From Undaria pinnatifida (taxonomy: Eukaryota > Sar > Phaeophyceae > Laminariales > Alariaceae): 64,000 bases of DNA. This document shows positions 63,461-64,000 of this stretch, in pieces (the first letter of the stretch is position 1; every line of letters starts with the position of its first letter). The stretch spans positions 1,349,501-1,413,500 of the forward strand of contig JABAKD010000019.1 in assembly GCA_012845835.1 (NCBI GenBank), written 5' to 3'. Below the pieces are notes generated by a model. The model saw nothing but the letters and a program-made list of their open reading frames with translations, did not search any database and was not told the origin of the DNA. The position numbers and the translations under genes were made by a program.

Positions 63461-64000
63461 TGTTTATTTTTCTAGAAGGCTTGATGTTACATGTAGTATG
63501 CAACCCAGTTCTTAGGTGTAGTAAACAACGTGTTAAAAGCTTCATAATTTGTTATTGTATATGGATCGAAAGATAGAATATTTCAATCGATAGGTACAAT
63601 CATGTAAATACCATTAGTTTCTGACATCGCTAATTATAAGAAAGAGATGCATATTGCCAAATACAACAGTCGAGGTGATGTGGTCATGCATTGTCACCGC
63701 CATTGAGAACGACAGGGAGAGATGCGAATCGTTATTGTTTTGAAAGGAACGCTTAGTGTACACGCGCTCCATTACGTTACTTCGTTAGTCATATTTCGCT
63801 TGGCATAGGTTTGGAGGCGATCATGCAGACCGTATGTACCGAATACCTTACGTAATAAGTCGGTAGTGCGGTTTACCGCAATTTTAGCATACCTGTCTGT
63901 ATCTCCTTTTCACATTGTTATTGTCTCACATATGTGATTTTACGCCTATAATTTTTGCCGTGCCGATGTGGGGCTCTGAGGTCACCAAATCCAAGACAGA
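63461..64000. other. Window end, nothing recognised
   Basis: AT-rich sequence without a recognisable exon or repeat. Confidence 0.4.

Overview
The window is nuclear DNA of a eukaryote. Its coding sequence is cut into short exons by long GT-AG introns (0.16 to 7.6 kb), it carries many kinds of interspersed repeats, and short interstitial TTAGGG runs occur. One gene encodes a plastid FtsY whose N-terminus looks like a bipartite targeting signal with an ADA/F junction, similar to the ASAF motif of red-derived complex plastids. That suggests a photosynthetic stramenopile. A brown alga or close relative is the best guess, but this is inference; no marker gene fixes the species.

Three conserved genes can be assembled exon by exon, with splice phases agreeing at every junction. 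(1) At 1162-5681 (+) are the last three exons of an ADPRM-type Mn-dependent ADP-ribose/CDP-alcohol diphosphatase; its 5' exons lie left of the window. (2) At 24653-39425 (+) is a complete nine-exon cpFtsY gene (509 codons), the SRP receptor GTPase of the plastid. Its first intron has a GC donor. (3) At 45905-60649 (-) are eight exons of TRM13, the tRNA 2'-O-methyltransferase that acts on position 4. The gene runs from the CHHC zinc finger to the stop and carries a Gln/Glu-rich insert in its last exon; its first exon was not found. FtsY and TRM13 are convergent. Between the first two genes lie an ankyrin-repeat pseudogene (about 17860-16019, minus), a possible exon at 8097-7869 (minus) and unrecognised open frames.

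The rest is repeats. There are at least three MITE-like families: AGATC-rich elements; elements with perfect 12-bp TIRs including TTAA; and one element with TTA duplications. There are three SINE-like families, two with tRNA-like heads and one with an (AAC)n tail. A pair of about 300-bp LTRs, one with a 5-bp target duplication, sits inside a TRM13 intron, and a LINE 3' fragment sits inside FtsY intron 1. Many tandem arrays are present. The most unusual locus is 59571-61600: large nested palindromes followed by repeated hairpins whose right arms are tRNA-like sequences, placed around the TRM13 zinc-finger exon. Two host exons (ADPRM exon B and FtsY exon 6) each have a partial, decayed copy a few hundred bases away in the same gene.

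The three conserved genes have no evident common pathway. FtsY serves membrane-protein insertion in the plastid, TRM13 serves tRNA modification and ADPRM serves nucleotide clean-up.
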